A DNA stretch of 64,000 nt from Phytopythium helicoides (Eukaryota > Oomycota > Peronosporomycetes > Pythiales > Pythiaceae), in assembly GCA_024867545.1 (NCBI GenBank), contig JANFNE010000001.1, forward strand, positions 434,001 to 498,000, given 5' to 3'. The translations under genes were made by a program, and so were the position numbers. Below, one piece after another: positions 32,283 through 42,418 of this stretch (the first letter of the stretch is position 1; each line of letters opens with the position of its first letter). The notes beneath the pieces are model-generated. The model was not told the origin of the DNA and ran no database searches. It saw only the letters and a list, made by a program, of their open reading frames with translations.

Positions 32283-33934
32283 ATGGCTCCATCTGCGACC
32301 GTCACCGCCGTGTCCAATGTGGCTACGGCCCCCGCCACGTCCGACAAGGACTTGGCACTCGTCGCACATAGCGCGCACCTCAAGCCGTTCGGGCCGTTCG
32401 AGAACCTCTCGGCCGCCATGCCCTGGGCCGTGTTCCCGCGCAAGCGCCTCGACCTCGGATTCGTGGATGTGGCCGTGGCGCTCAGCGCCTGCCTCACGCT
32501 CGGCGAGCAGCACCGCGCCGAGCTCACGGAGCGCATCCAGCGTCTCTGGGACCCGCAAGGCCGCGCCTTCGTCGGTCTCTCGGTCCGGTGAGTGCGCTCT
32601 CAATTGATTGTCATTGGCTGTGGTTGCTGACACTTCTTGCATTGCATCACCAGCACTGGCTTCGACCTTCTGCTGCAGTCGCTCAAGTTCCCGGAGGGCT
32701 CCGAGGTGCTCGTGAGCGGCGTCGAGATCGCCGACATGCAGTACGTGATGCGCTACCACGGCCTGGTGCCTGTGCCCGTGGACGTCAAGCCCGACACGCT
32801 CGGCATCAACGTCGACCTCATCGAGAGCAAGATCACGCCGGTACGCTGTGCTCCATCTCACCTTGCTGGACCTCCACAGCCCTTCTAATGCACTCATTCG
32901 CTCTCCAGAAAACCAAGATGATCCTTGTCGCGCACATCTACGGCGCGTTCAACTCCATGGACGCAGTCATCGCGGTCGCGCGCAAGCACAACCTGCTCGT
33001 GGCCGAGGACTGCGCACAGATCTACACGAGTATCAAGAATTACACGGGCCACCCGGACAGTGACGTCGCCATGTTCAGCTTCGGCACCGTCAAGACGGCC
33101 ACGGCTCTGGGTGGAGGCATTCTGCGTGTCAACGACGAGCGCGTGCTCGCCGAGATGCGTGAGCGCGAGAGCCACTACGTGAGCCGCACCAATGGCTTCT
33201 TCTTCAAGCGCGCCATCAAGTACGGGGTACTGCAGAGCTTGACCTCGCCCTCCAACTGGGGTCTGTTTGTGCGCGCGTGCCACCTCTTCGGTCACGACCA
33301 CGACGATGTCATCACCGCTGCGGTGCGCGGATTCCTGGGTGGCGAGCTCATGACACTGCTCCGCAAGCGTCCGTCGCTCGGGCCTCCTCGCTCTGCTAGA
33401 GCACCGCCTGAAGACGTCTGACGAGCCGTACCTCGCGCTGCGCAAGCTCAAGGGTCAGAAGCTGCTCTCGCTACTCAAGGACGAGTCCAACATCTTTGTG
33501 CCGGGTGCTGCGGCGGAGAACCATGTGTTCTGGGCCTTCGGTGTCGCTGTTCCGGACCGCCAGAAGGTTGCAGACTACATGAACGCTCAGGTATGTTCTG
33601 TTGTCGACCTGCTTGTTGTTTCGAGACCGATCGATTCTAATCTCGGTTGTGGTTCACGCAGGGCTTCGACGTGACGGCGGCAGCGACTCAGCTCGCGTAC
33701 GTTAACAGCCCAGAGGGTCCGGACCACGACCCGTTTAACGCCAAGCGCATCCTGACCAAGTACGTTCTATTGATTCGGCTGATGTTTGTTCTCGACTGCT
33801 AAGGCTAACGATTGGTTCGGTGGATTGACAGCGTGGTGTACATGCCTGTGACGTCCGAGACGCCCGACTGGGCGATCGAGAAGATGGCCAAGTGCCTCAA
33901 GGAGGCCGTCAAGGGCCGCAGCCTGGGCTTCTAG
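32283..33934 (+). CDS. DegT/DnrJ/EryC1-type PLP-dependent aminotransferase-like protein, copy 2
   Basis: Five exons: 32283-32587, 32654-32840, 32909-33590, 33662-33759, 33832-33934; about 457 aa once one surplus base is allowed for. That base is in the GGG at 33380-33382, where reading passes from LLRKRPSLG to LLALLEHRLKTSDEPYLALR. PLP motifs: VAEDCAQIY and MFSFGTVKTATALGGG with the expected Schiff-base Lys. The start follows the paralogue (LKPFG in both). The in-frame ATG at 32178 would add an Arg/Ser-rich 35-residue N-terminus that could target mitochondria. The shared intron positions with copy 1 and the whole-length similarity show a tandem duplication. Confidence 0.78.
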
Positions 33935-34043
33935 ATGCGTAGTTTGACGACATTATGAGACTGCTAGCAAAGATTTGTGGGCGTAGTAGTGATGAATGAA
34001 ATATGAATGCTTATAGCTTGTCTTCCTGCAATTTCAAGACTCT

Positions 34044-35582
34044 CTACAAAATGGCGCCGATGAGCGCTGAGGCAGTAACAACGGCCGTGACGGTGCCAGT
34101 AGTGGCTCGAGCAGCGTCCGATTTCGAGCTCGTTGACGACCCACTCGAAGATCCGCTCGCAGCTGTTCCAGTGTTCGTGTTCGTGGTTGTGGACGCCGCA
34201 CAGGTCGATAGATCGAAGGATAGCGCTGTAGTTGTCGGGCATGTGAGGCTATCAACGTCGTCAGCATCCCACGTAATGTCCGCGAGAGCGGGCCATCCAG
34301 TTGGGCAGGTTGGCAGTGTCGTGCGGTCGGATGTGAACTTTGACATTGTCTTTTGGTCTGTGATGACTGTTGCGTTATACTTCGCGGCCAGGTTGTCGTA
34401 GTTGGGCATCGGGTTGTACACGCACGGCACGCTAGTGTGATCGCAGTCCACAGGCGAGTAGTAGCCCAGACCGTAGTTCTGCGGGCCGTACGACGTGAAC
34501 GGATATTCCGACGTACTCTTGGAGTTGAAGTTCTCGGTCGAGAACTCGAATACGAAGCCGCCATTGAACGACTGACGGAAGGTGCTGGAGTGGAGCCAGC
34601 CCGCCTGCAACCACGTGCGTTGTGCATTGTAGCCTGTCCTCAGCAGGGAAGCCTTCGTTGAGGCATCCAAACTCGGTCAACAGCACCGGAATTGTCATTT
34701 CGTAAGACAAAAAGTCGGTGGAGAGCTGTTTGAAGCCCGTGGCTGTGTCTAATGTCGTCTGTGCCGAATCGCAGTACTGGTACGCGTTGATGCCATACCA
34801 TTCGGCGTTCTCGTACGTGTCGCTCGAACTCGTGCGGCAGTTGTAGTATTTGGCATTGAGCTCTCGGTTATTTTTCGTCAAGTCCGGATCGGCCACAACG
34901 ACGCCCACAGGAATCGCACGCATACTTGAGCAGCTCGCGATAAACTTTCGCATGTCTCGGAGGAACTTCTTCTGGCACGGCGCATTTGTGGAGCCGTCGT
35001 CCACGATGTTATTGACCTCGTTGCCTGCGCTGAAGGCTAGCACATTATCGTACTTTGCAAACGCCGAAATGATCTGCTCGCCACGAGACTTGAGTGCTGA
35101 CGGGTAGCAGGTTGGATAATTGTCAGCCGTAATAGCACAACCTTCGCAGCTGCAGTCACAATCAGTTGATTTCAGGGATCTCTCAATCTTGCATGTATAC
35201 AGCAGGACCGTACCTCGCAGCCAGATCGATGAGTGCGTACATGCCACGCTTGCTCAGCGCACACATGAACTTGTCGTGGGACTTGGAAGGGTCAACCGCG
35301 TAGAGCCGCACGGCATTGGCGCCAGCAGCTGACAGATACTCGAGGTCAGGACCCCACACATCAGCGTAGTCATCCGTGAAAAAGTCGTGGTTGTTCACAT
35401 CTAGTTCGCCCTGTGTTGGGTCGTGGATAGTAGTCGATGCCCTTGACGGGGAAATACTTGCCCGTGACCGAGTCGAACATCTTGTATCCCTTGATCTTTA
35501 CGGCGTTAGTGGAGCCCTCAACAGCACAAGAGTAGGCAGCAACAGCGTAGGCGGCTAGAGCGAGAACAGTTGATAGCTTCAT
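34044..35582 (-). CDS. GH72 beta-1,3-glucanosyltransferase, GPI-anchored, copy 1 (two frame breaks)
   Basis: Cell-wall enzyme that cuts and rejoins beta-1,3-glucan chains outside the plasma membrane. Exons 35214-35582 and 34044-35149 with a 64-nt intron absent from the two neighbouring copies. A signal peptide (MKLSTVLALAAYAVAAYSC), GYKMFDSVTGKYFPVKGIDYY, the acid/base Glu in FSAGNEVNN and the nucleophile Glu in LLTEFGC are visible. A Ser/Thr/Gly-rich tail ends in a hydrophobic GPI signal (VTAVVTASALIGAIL). Single surplus bases near 35409-35411 and at 34635 break the frame. Protein on each side aligns with the other copies. Error or recent pseudogene cannot be separated here. Confidence 0.8.
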
Positions 35583-35928
35583 GTTTTCTTAGGTGTAGTC
35601 GCGTGTTGAGGTGTGCTCAAACGAGAAAGCAGGAAAGTGAGGTGACGAGGCGATCCTGAGGTTCATTGATGGGGTGCATGAATTCGAGGAGGCCATCCAG
35701 CTTCTCCTGCCCTCGAATCTGAGGATGAAGCGTATCCAATTTGATCTGATCTTTGCCATCGAATGGGCAGGATCGTTTCGACACATCTTTGACAGGGCAC
35801 AACTTCCTAACTCTTGTTTCACCGAGGTTCCTACCCTCTGCCCTCTCCACTACAGTTATACGGGACTCCCAGAATACTCTACACTGACTCCACAGCGTAG
35901 ACTGGTTACCACGTGTGGTGGTGTTCCC

Positions 35929-36430
35929 TCACCACCACGATATTGGAGTTGTTCTTGACGTCGACGCGTCCTGCACAGCTAGCGCCGAGGCGAAACGCCT
36001 GTCGCCTGCTCGCAATGGCCTTCCTCCGTGGATCCGCGCTCCGGTGGGGGACCCTACTGAATCAACACGGCACTGTCGATGACTCGGGTGGTTGGCCTTG
36101 CTTCGACTGTGATCTGCAACAGCGCAAGTCCTGCCGAGACATCTGGCCGCGGAAAAGAGGATAAGGCGAGCTTCACAGGCTAGGTCGTCGTCGTTGTCGT
36201 CGAAAAACTCCGGCTGCTTGGAGTAGCTGCGCGGCCCCGGGTCGTGAGCCGGGAAATGCGGCCGCTTGGACTCCATCTTGCAAATCCACGACTGAGAGAA
36301 GAAATGCTGCGGCTTGCTCAGCGAATCGTTCTTCCCAAGGAGGGAGCCCTCCATAACGGTTCCATCGAGCCGCAAGGATCCGGTAGGGCGACGCTGTGGA
36401 GAGAATTTAGGACTGTGCGTTGGAATTCAT
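35929..36430 (-). CDS. Possible small gene or gene fragment, unrecognised
   Basis: From ATG 36430 (MNSNAQS) a one-base frame change leads into an open frame down to 35929. It reads FSPQRRPTGSLRLDGTVMEG, SLLGKNDSLSKPQHFFSQSW, KMESKRPHFPAHDPGPRSYS and KQPEFFDDNDDD. Composition and codon choice up to about DDNDDD look coding; the remaining residues look random, so an exon may end there. I recognise no family. It could be a small protein, a first exon or a decayed gene. Confidence 0.35.
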
Positions 36431-36719
36431 GACGCGGCCAATGAGCTCTCGGCAAGCCTTCTACACGACCAAGAAAATCCAGTCGAGTAGTGTAGTGTCC
36501 GTTGAGTCGCCTAGGCAGTCTTCATGACGCTCGGTTCCTTGCTGGGCTCCTGGCACTCCATGCTTGTGAAAAACAAGCGCGTCATGCAGAGACAATCGCT
36601 TGCAGTTCATGTGCTAATGTCGTAAGATACGACGTTGGGAACCAACTTCCTAAAGTTGGCATCATATTTATACGTTTCGCGATCTTCTGCGAAGCATGCA
36701 GATCACCTCATACACTCCC

Positions 36720-38225
36720 TTAGCAGTTCATGGCGAGCGCAGCCACACCAGCAACCATCGTCGCCACCATCGACACGCCCACAGTCACAGCGCTCGAGGT
36801 GTCGGTGGTCGCGCTGCCACTGCCCTCAGACGTGCCGCCGGTGGAGCCACTGCTGGCGTGGACCGTGCCGCCACCGCTCTCGTCCGTGGTCGATCCGCCA
36901 GAGCTCGAGGCCCACACACCGCTCGTCTCCTGGTTGGGGCACTCGTACTGCTGCGCCTCGCTCGGGCACTCGAGGCTATCGACGCTGTCGGCCTCCCAGG
37001 TGACGTCGGCAAGTGCGGCCCATCCAGTTGGGCACTCGGGAAACGTAGTGCGGTCGGACGTGAAGTCGTCGTAGGACGACTCGTCGGACGTGTCGGTCGC
37101 GTTGTACTCCTTAGCCAGGTTGTCGTAGTTGGGCATCGGATTGTACACGCACGGCACGCTAGTGTGGTCGCAGTCCTCGGGCGAGTAGTAGCCCAGACCG
37201 TAGTTCTGCGCGCCGTACGACGTGAACGGGTACGGTGACGCGCTCTTGGCGTTGGCGTTCTCGGTCGAGTACTCGAAGGCGAAGCCGCCACTGAAGACCT
37301 TGCGGAAGTCCGATCCGTGCAGCCAGCCAGCCTGCAGCCACGTGCGCTGCGCCTCGTAGTCACCGACCGTCGGGAAGCTCGGGTTGACGCAGCCGAACTC
37401 GGTCAGCATGACGGGGATGGTCATCTCGTAGCTAGTGAAGTCAGTGAGCAGCTTGTTGAAGCCGCCCGAATCGGCGAGCGTCGTGACGCTACCATCGCAG
37501 TATTGATAGGTGTTGAGCCCATACCACTCGGCGTTCTCGTATTTGTCGGTCGAGTCGGTGCGGCAGTTGTAGTACTTGGCGTTGAGCTCTCGGTTGTTGT
37601 TGGTCGTGTCGGGGTCCGCCAGGACGACGCCCACGGGCACGGAGCGCAGCGTGGAGCAGCCGCCGAGGAAGGCGCGCATGTCACGAATGAACTTCTTCTG
37701 GCACGGCGCGTTGGTGAATCCGTCGTCGACGATGTTGTTGATCTCGTTGCCGGCGCTGAAGGCGAGCACGTTGTCGTACTGCGCGAACTCGGAGATGATC
37801 TGCTCGCCGCGCGACTTGAGCGCCGACGGGTAGCACGCCGGGTACTCGTCGACCGTGATGGAGCAGTTCTCGCAGCTGGCGCCGAGGTCCACGAGCGCGT
37901 ACATGCCTGCGGCTCGCAGCGCGCACATGAACTTGTCGTGGGACTGCGAGGGGTCCACTGCGTACAGACGCACGGCGTTGGCGCCGGCGGCCGCCAGGTA
38001 GGGGATGTCGGGCTCCCAGACGGCCGAGTAGTCGTCCGTGAAGAAGTCGAGGTTGTTCTCGTCCAGCTCGCCCGTGTTGGGCCGCGGGTAGTAGTCGATG
38101 CCCTTGACCGTGAAGTAGTCGCCCGTCTTGGCGTCGAACATCTTGTAGCCCTTGATCTCGATCGGGTTGGTGTACGCGGCCGCGCGCGACGCGCCCAGCG
38201 CCGCCAGCAGCAGCAGCGCGCGCAT
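36720..38225 (-). CDS. GH72 beta-1,3-glucanosyltransferase, GPI-anchored, copy 2
   Basis: Intact single exon, 501 aa from ATG 38225; the frame runs further upstream through repeat DNA, but the signal peptide (MRALLLLAALGASRAAA) sets the start. Catalytic residues are Glu161 (acid/base, in FSAGNE) and Glu276 (nucleophile, in VMLTEFGC). Paired cysteines follow the GH72 pattern. A Cys-containing linker (CPTGWAALADVTWEADSVD) replaces a full X8/CBM43 module, so it resembles the GH72-minus type. A Ser/Gly/Thr-rich stalk ends in a GPI-type hydrophobic tail (VGVSMVATMVAGVAALAM). It builds or remodels the glucan wall at the cell surface. Confidence 0.9.
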   Translation of the reverse strand: MRALLLLAALGASRAAAYTNPIEIKGYKMFDAKTGDYFTVKGIDYYPRPNTGELDENNLDFFTDDYSAVWEPDIPYLAAAGANAVRLYAVDPSQSHDKFMCALRAAGMYALVDLGASCENCSITVDEYPACYPSALKSRGEQIISEFAQYDNVLAFSAGNEINNIVDDGFTNAPCQKKFIRDMRAFLGGCSTLRSVPVGVVLADPDTTNNNRELNAKYYNCRTDSTDKYENAEWYGLNTYQYCDGSVTTLADSGGFNKLLTDFTSYEMTIPVMLTEFGCVNPSFPTVGDYEAQRTWLQAGWLHGSDFRKVFSGGFAFEYSTENANAKSASPYPFTSYGAQNYGLGYYSPEDCDHTSVPCVYNPMPNYDNLAKEYNATDTSDESSYDDFTSDRTTFPECPTGWAALADVTWEADSVDSLECPSEAQQYECPNQETSGVWASSSGGSTTDESGGGTVHASSGSTGGTSEGSGSATTDTSSAVTVGVSMVATMVAGVAALAMNC

Positions 38226-38230
38226 CCTCG

Positions 38231-38280
38231 GCGGGTGTTGGCGGGTGTTGGCGGGCGTTGGCGGGCGTTGGCGGGTGTGG
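38231..38280. repeat. Five 10-bp tandem units just before a GH72 start codon
   Basis: Five units of the form GCGGGYGTTG (two GCGGGTGTTG, two GCGGGCGTTG, one GCGGGTGTGG) lie 5-55 bp upstream of ATG 38225, most likely within the 5' leader of GH72 copy 2. Confidence 0.85.
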
Positions 38281-38290
38281 CAGGCCGCGG

Positions 38291-38308
38291 GCGAATTGAG
38301 GAGTGGCC
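38291..38308 (-). promoter_or_regulatory. Candidate Inr+FPR core promoter of GH72 copy 2
   Basis: On the minus strand the sequence reads CCACTCCTCAATTCGC, a good visual match to the oomycete initiator followed by CAATTY. It sits about 70-80 bp before ATG 38225, with the tandem repeat between. Confidence 0.4.
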
Positions 38309-38836
38309 CCATGGAGGGGGAGCGCCGCCCGCGTGGGTGCACATCATGCCGATTGTCAGTTCGAGGCGTGGAGCGTGTGGTCGCCGCAGAGTGGACGGGT
38401 TGAAGCGTCCCAAAATTGTGGATGCCTGATTTTTCATCTTGAAGATTGTATACATAGTTTTGCTGGACGGACACTCGAGATGGAAGCAGCCGGACAAGCG
38501 CGGGAGCCTATCCCGGTGATATTATGGAGAGCTACGGTATATTGCCAGAGAAATCACTTGAGCTGAGTATAGGGTGGGAGGACTACCTTGAACCATCGTC
38601 ATAAAACAGACACAGCAAGCGTTACCAACCGCCTTGGTGACGATATCGTTACAAATGTTAGTCGAATCATTTTGCTCGCCCAACGTATTACGGTTGGACT
38701 TGGTCCAATGATCCGGCATGCACGTCAACGCGGCGACGACCTATGATACACCGCGGGAGGCCGCAGGAGACCTTGTCATTTGATCGTTGCAACATTTTTC
38801 GGCTGCTCCTCGCTCGAGAGCCTCTGCGTTACGCGT

Positions 38837-40354
38837 CTACAGGTTGTGGACCAAGGCCACGGCCACGGCCAGCACCACCGAGGCCAGCGACGAGCTCAGC
38901 ACGGCCGTCGCGCTGCTCGCGTCCGAGCCGTCGTCGTCCGTGCTGCCCGACCACGACTCGGCGCTCTCGCTGGCGGCGCTCGTGGTGGTGCCGTCGTACT
39001 CGGTCCAGTCGCTCGCCGTCTGGCCAGAGCACTCGTAGTTCTGCACCTCGGTAGGGCACGACAGGCTCTCGACGTCATCCGCCTCCCACGTAATGTCGGC
39101 GAGGGCCGCGAAGCCGCTCGGGCAGTCCGGTGGGCTCGAGCGCGTCGAGTCGGGCGTGAAGTCATCGTACGAGTCTTCGTCCGATGTGTCCGTGCCGTTG
39201 TACTGCGTGGACAGGTTGTAGAAGTTGGGCATCGGGTTGAACGAGCACGTCGTCGTCATGTGGTCGCAGTCCTCGGGCGAGTAGTAGCCCAGACCGTAGT
39301 TCTGCGCGCCGTACGACGTGAACGGGTAGTCGGCAGACGACGCGCCAGTGTCCGCGTTGGACATCTCCGTGATGAACTCGAACACGAAGCCGCCGCTGAA
39401 GACCTTGCGGAACGTGCTCTCGTGCAGCCAGCCGGCCTGCAGCCACGTGCGCTGCGCCTCGTAGTCCCCGATGGTCGGGAAGGACGGGTTCACGCAGCCG
39501 AACTCGGTCAGCATGACGGGAATCGACATGTTGTACGACGCAAAGTCCGTGTAGAGCTGGTAGAAGCCAGCTGCGTCCTCGAGTGTCGTGACGCTGCCAT
39601 CGCAGTACTGGTAGGTGTTGAGTCCGTACCATTCGGCGTTCTCGTACAGATCGGTCGAGTCTGTGCGGCAGTTGTAGTAGAGCGCGTTCAGCTCGCGGTT
39701 GTTCTTGGTCGTGTCGGGGTCAGCCATGACGACGCCGACTGGGATCGAGCGCATGGTGGACGCGCAGCCGCCGATGAATGCGCGCATGTCGCGAATGAAC
39801 TTCTTCTGGCACGGCGCATTGGTGGTGGCGTCGTCCACGAGGTTGTTAACCTCGTTACCTGCGCTGAAGCCCAGGACGTTGTCGTACTTGGCAAAGGCCG
39901 TGATGATCTGCTCGCCGCGGGTCTTAAGCGCCGACGGGTAGCACGTCGGGTACTCGTCGACCGTGATGGAGCAGTTCTCGCAGCTCGCACCAAGGTCCAC
40001 CAGCGCGTACATGCCGTACTTGCGGAGCTCGCACATAAAATCGTCATGAGACTGAGACGGGTCCACGGCGTACAAACGCACGGCGTTCGCGCCGGCCTCG
40101 GCCAGGTAGGCGATGTCGCTGGTCCAAATGGAGCTGTTGGTGTCGGTGAAGAAGTCGTAGTTGTTGACGTCTAGGTCGCCCGTGTTGGGGCGCGGGTAGT
40201 AGTCCACGCCCTTGACGGTGAAGTAGTCGCCCGTGTTGGCGTCGAACATCTTGTAGTTCTTGATGACCACCGGGTTGGTGTAGGCGTTGCCGAGCGCCAG
40301 GAGGGACGCGGCGGCCGCGGCCGCGAGGCCCGAGACAGCGCGCAGCGACGGCAT
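38837..40354 (-). CDS. GH72 beta-1,3-glucanosyltransferase, GPI-anchored, copy 3
   Basis: Intact single exon, 505 aa from ATG 40354, with a signal peptide rich in Ala/Leu (AAAAAASLLALGNA). It shares GDYFTVKGVDYYPRPNTGDL, the acid/base Glu in FSAGNEVNNLV and the nucleophile Glu in VMLTEFGCVNPSFPT with copy 2, and is closer to copy 2 than to copy 1. A Ser/Asp/Thr-rich stalk and a hydrophobic C-terminus (LSSSLASVVLAVAVALV) indicate a GPI anchor. Role as for the other copies: transglycosylation of wall beta-1,3-glucan. The three copies are head-to-tail on one strand. Confidence 0.9.
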   Translation of the reverse strand: MPSLRAVSGLAAAAAASLLALGNAYTNPVVIKNYKMFDANTGDYFTVKGVDYYPRPNTGDLDVNNYDFFTDTNSSIWTSDIAYLAEAGANAVRLYAVDPSQSHDDFMCELRKYGMYALVDLGASCENCSITVDEYPTCYPSALKTRGEQIITAFAKYDNVLGFSAGNEVNNLVDDATTNAPCQKKFIRDMRAFIGGCASTMRSIPVGVVMADPDTTKNNRELNALYYNCRTDSTDLYENAEWYGLNTYQYCDGSVTTLEDAAGFYQLYTDFASYNMSIPVMLTEFGCVNPSFPTIGDYEAQRTWLQAGWLHESTFRKVFSGGFVFEFITEMSNADTGASSADYPFTSYGAQNYGLGYYSPEDCDHMTTTCSFNPMPNFYNLSTQYNGTDTSDEDSYDDFTPDSTRSSPPDCPSGFAALADITWEADDVESLSCPTEVQNYECSGQTASDWTEYDGTTTSAASESAESWSGSTDDDGSDASSATAVLSSSLASVVLAVAVALVHNL

Positions 40355-41601
40355 TGCGGGTCGATCGAGAGGTCCTTGGCGGTCTCTGGGGGAGGCGCAA
40401 GGTGAATTCGCGTCCTCTTCCTGGCGAGAGAGTCGGCGAATCGGCGAATGAGCGGCCGTGAGCTCGGGCCGCCTCAGGTCGTGCGGTCGTCCGTGCTGGG
40501 ATCGCGGCGGCTCGGGAAGCCAAAGAGCGGGGCTGGCGCCGGTCTCTCGCGCTCGGTAGAGCGTGCGCCACCAAGACTGGGGCGGCAAGGCGCGTTGGAC
40601 TTGCAGCGGGTGATGCCAAACCCATCTCTGCTGAACGCTGAATGCTTTGGCACTGCCAACCGCGGGTTGAATCAGTGGTCGGGGCTGTTTGGCATCTCTC
40701 TATCTTGGGTTTTCTATGATTATTTTGTAAACTACTACCTTTGGATGTGCATATAAATAATCTACTGATAGGAGTGAGGATCTCGAGGACGCGGGTGGCG
40801 CAATTGGATTTTCCCGATCGCGAGAGTCACAAAGATTGAGAGACTTGTGGTGCTGGCTGCGAGGACGCGACAGCTGGTAGCAGGATCCCGCTCTTCCTCG
40901 CGCATAAGCTTAAAGAGCTCTCGAGGGACGAACCTCCCAGACCCGATAGGATATCTCATGATCGAGGGAGCTCCGCTGTCGAGTTGCCGACGTGCGCGAC
41001 CGAACGCTGAGCCCGTGGGCGTCGGCGACAACACAGCGGAGCACTGCGATCCCCTGCGCGTAGGTATCTGTTTCGTAGTCCACCACGGTGGTACAATGCA
41101 TACGCGCGGTGCTAGGCGTCTTCGCGCTCCCGCCACTGGAATCGGAGCTCGAGGGATCCTCAGCAACTGCGCGGAAGATCAAGCGGATCCTACAATGACA
41201 TGCGAAACAGGTCTGTGTGTGCGACGTGCATGCCGTGCGTGGCTAGCAAATTTTAGCAGACACGACCCACAATCGAGATGACGAGCATCGGCTCGAATCA
41301 AGTCCCAACGGGCGTGGACCACCTTCGAATACGTGACGTGTGAGATAGTATCTTCCGGTTTTGACTTCTTGAGTGCTCGGCGCAAAATATACACCCAATC
41401 AGCGCACTGGATTCATCAGTAGCCAATCATAACACGGCATTATACACTCACGTTTCGTACTTGTAGTTCAGTCGGGCCAAACGAATCTTGGGCGCCGGCC
41501 ACTCGCCCCCGCGACTCTCGGCGTCCAGGCCCCGCGTGGCCGTCGGAGCGCTGCGCTTGCGGATCGCTGCGCTTGCTACGCTCACGAGCAACTCGGGCGG
41601 C
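40355..41601. other. Intergenic stretch without a supported gene
   Basis: About 1.2 kb between GH72 copy 3 and the acidic protein gene. Open frames up to ~145 codons exist on both strands but overlap each other and show no family motif, signal peptide or plausible splicing. No repeat or terminal inverted repeat stood out. Confidence 0.55.
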
Positions 41602-42248
41602 ATGACGGTGCGGATCTGCGATTCCAGCTGTGCGATTTGGAGATGGGCACGCTAACGGCGCGCGAAGGAGGCGACGGAGCCGGTGGAGGCCGAGGCCCCG
41701 CGCGCAGAGAAGGAGGCGGCGGTGGCGGCCGAGCAGGGCGACGAGCGCGTGAGCGACGAGGTGCAGGACGAGGAGGACGAGGGCCGCGAGAAGGGCGAGG
41801 AGGACGAGGAGGACGAGGAGGAGGACAACGAGGAGGGAGGTGGAGACAAGGAGGTCGGGCTCTCGTACCTGTACACCAACTTCGAGGTGCGGCGGCCCGC
41901 GGCGGGGGGACTCGGCTGGAGAAATGACCGTCTCGGTGGCGCGTAGGACGACGACGAGAACGACGAGGACTTCAAGGACGACGGCGACGACAAGGATGAC
42001 GACGAGGAGGAGGAGGAGGACCATGACGACGACGAAGAGGACAACGCCGACGACGACGTGGCCGACGATGACGACGACGACGACTTTGAGCCCAACGCGG
42101 CAGACGAAGACGAAGATGAGGACGACGACGAAGACGACGATGAGCCGCCAGGTAAGTGCAGAGTTCGTTCTCAGAGCTTCGTTGTTGTGGTGATATCTGA
42201 CGCGACGAGGGTCTCGTGGCTGAGCCAGCCAAGAAGCAGAAGAGCTAG
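41602..42248 (+). CDS. Highly acidic nuclear-type protein
   Basis: Exons 41602-41607, 41668-41886, 41947-42151 and 42229-42248 join in frame to 149 aa. The first exon holds just two codons (ATG ACG). Introns are 60, 60 and 77 nt; intron 1 has a GCTAAC branch site. The protein is dominated by Asp/Glu runs, with one ordered-looking island (KEVGLSYLYTNFE). It ends in a basic tail (PPAKKQKS) that looks like a nuclear localisation signal. Composition resembles histone chaperones or prothymosin-like proteins, but I see no defining domain. The terminal exon with its NLS and stop argues for this strand over the serine-rich antisense frames. Confidence 0.6.
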
Positions 42249-42418
42249 GCGACTCTGCTCGCTGGCTTGTAGATGTCGTGGCTGCTCTTTTCCCTGCATT
42301 GTGGGGCCACCATCCAACTCTCTTTTTTTGCATCTATTCATGAAGTTCGTTGAAGAGCCCGACTCGAGAGCGCGTAGTGATACATGCAGGCTCGCTCGGA
42401 CGCGTGGCGAGCAGCAAT

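Noticed and set aside
38231..38280. Tandem repeat as a possible CRISPR array
   Set aside because: Units are contiguous 10-mers without spacers, in a eukaryotic 5' leader.
37317..40174. Long plus-strand frames of 370 and 464 codons
   Set aside because: Both are antisense to intact GH72 genes with signal peptides and catalytic residues; the plus frames are Val/Arg/Gly-rich without motifs.
41440..42333. Minus-strand frames of 297 and 147 codons, and a 3' segment reading MPPELLVSVASAAIRKRSAP
   Set aside because: The plus strand gives a four-exon chain ending in a nuclear signal and stop, with good splice sites. The minus frames are Ser/Val runs opposite the Asp/Glu codons. The short 41440-41640 minus segment looks protein-like but has no partner exon.
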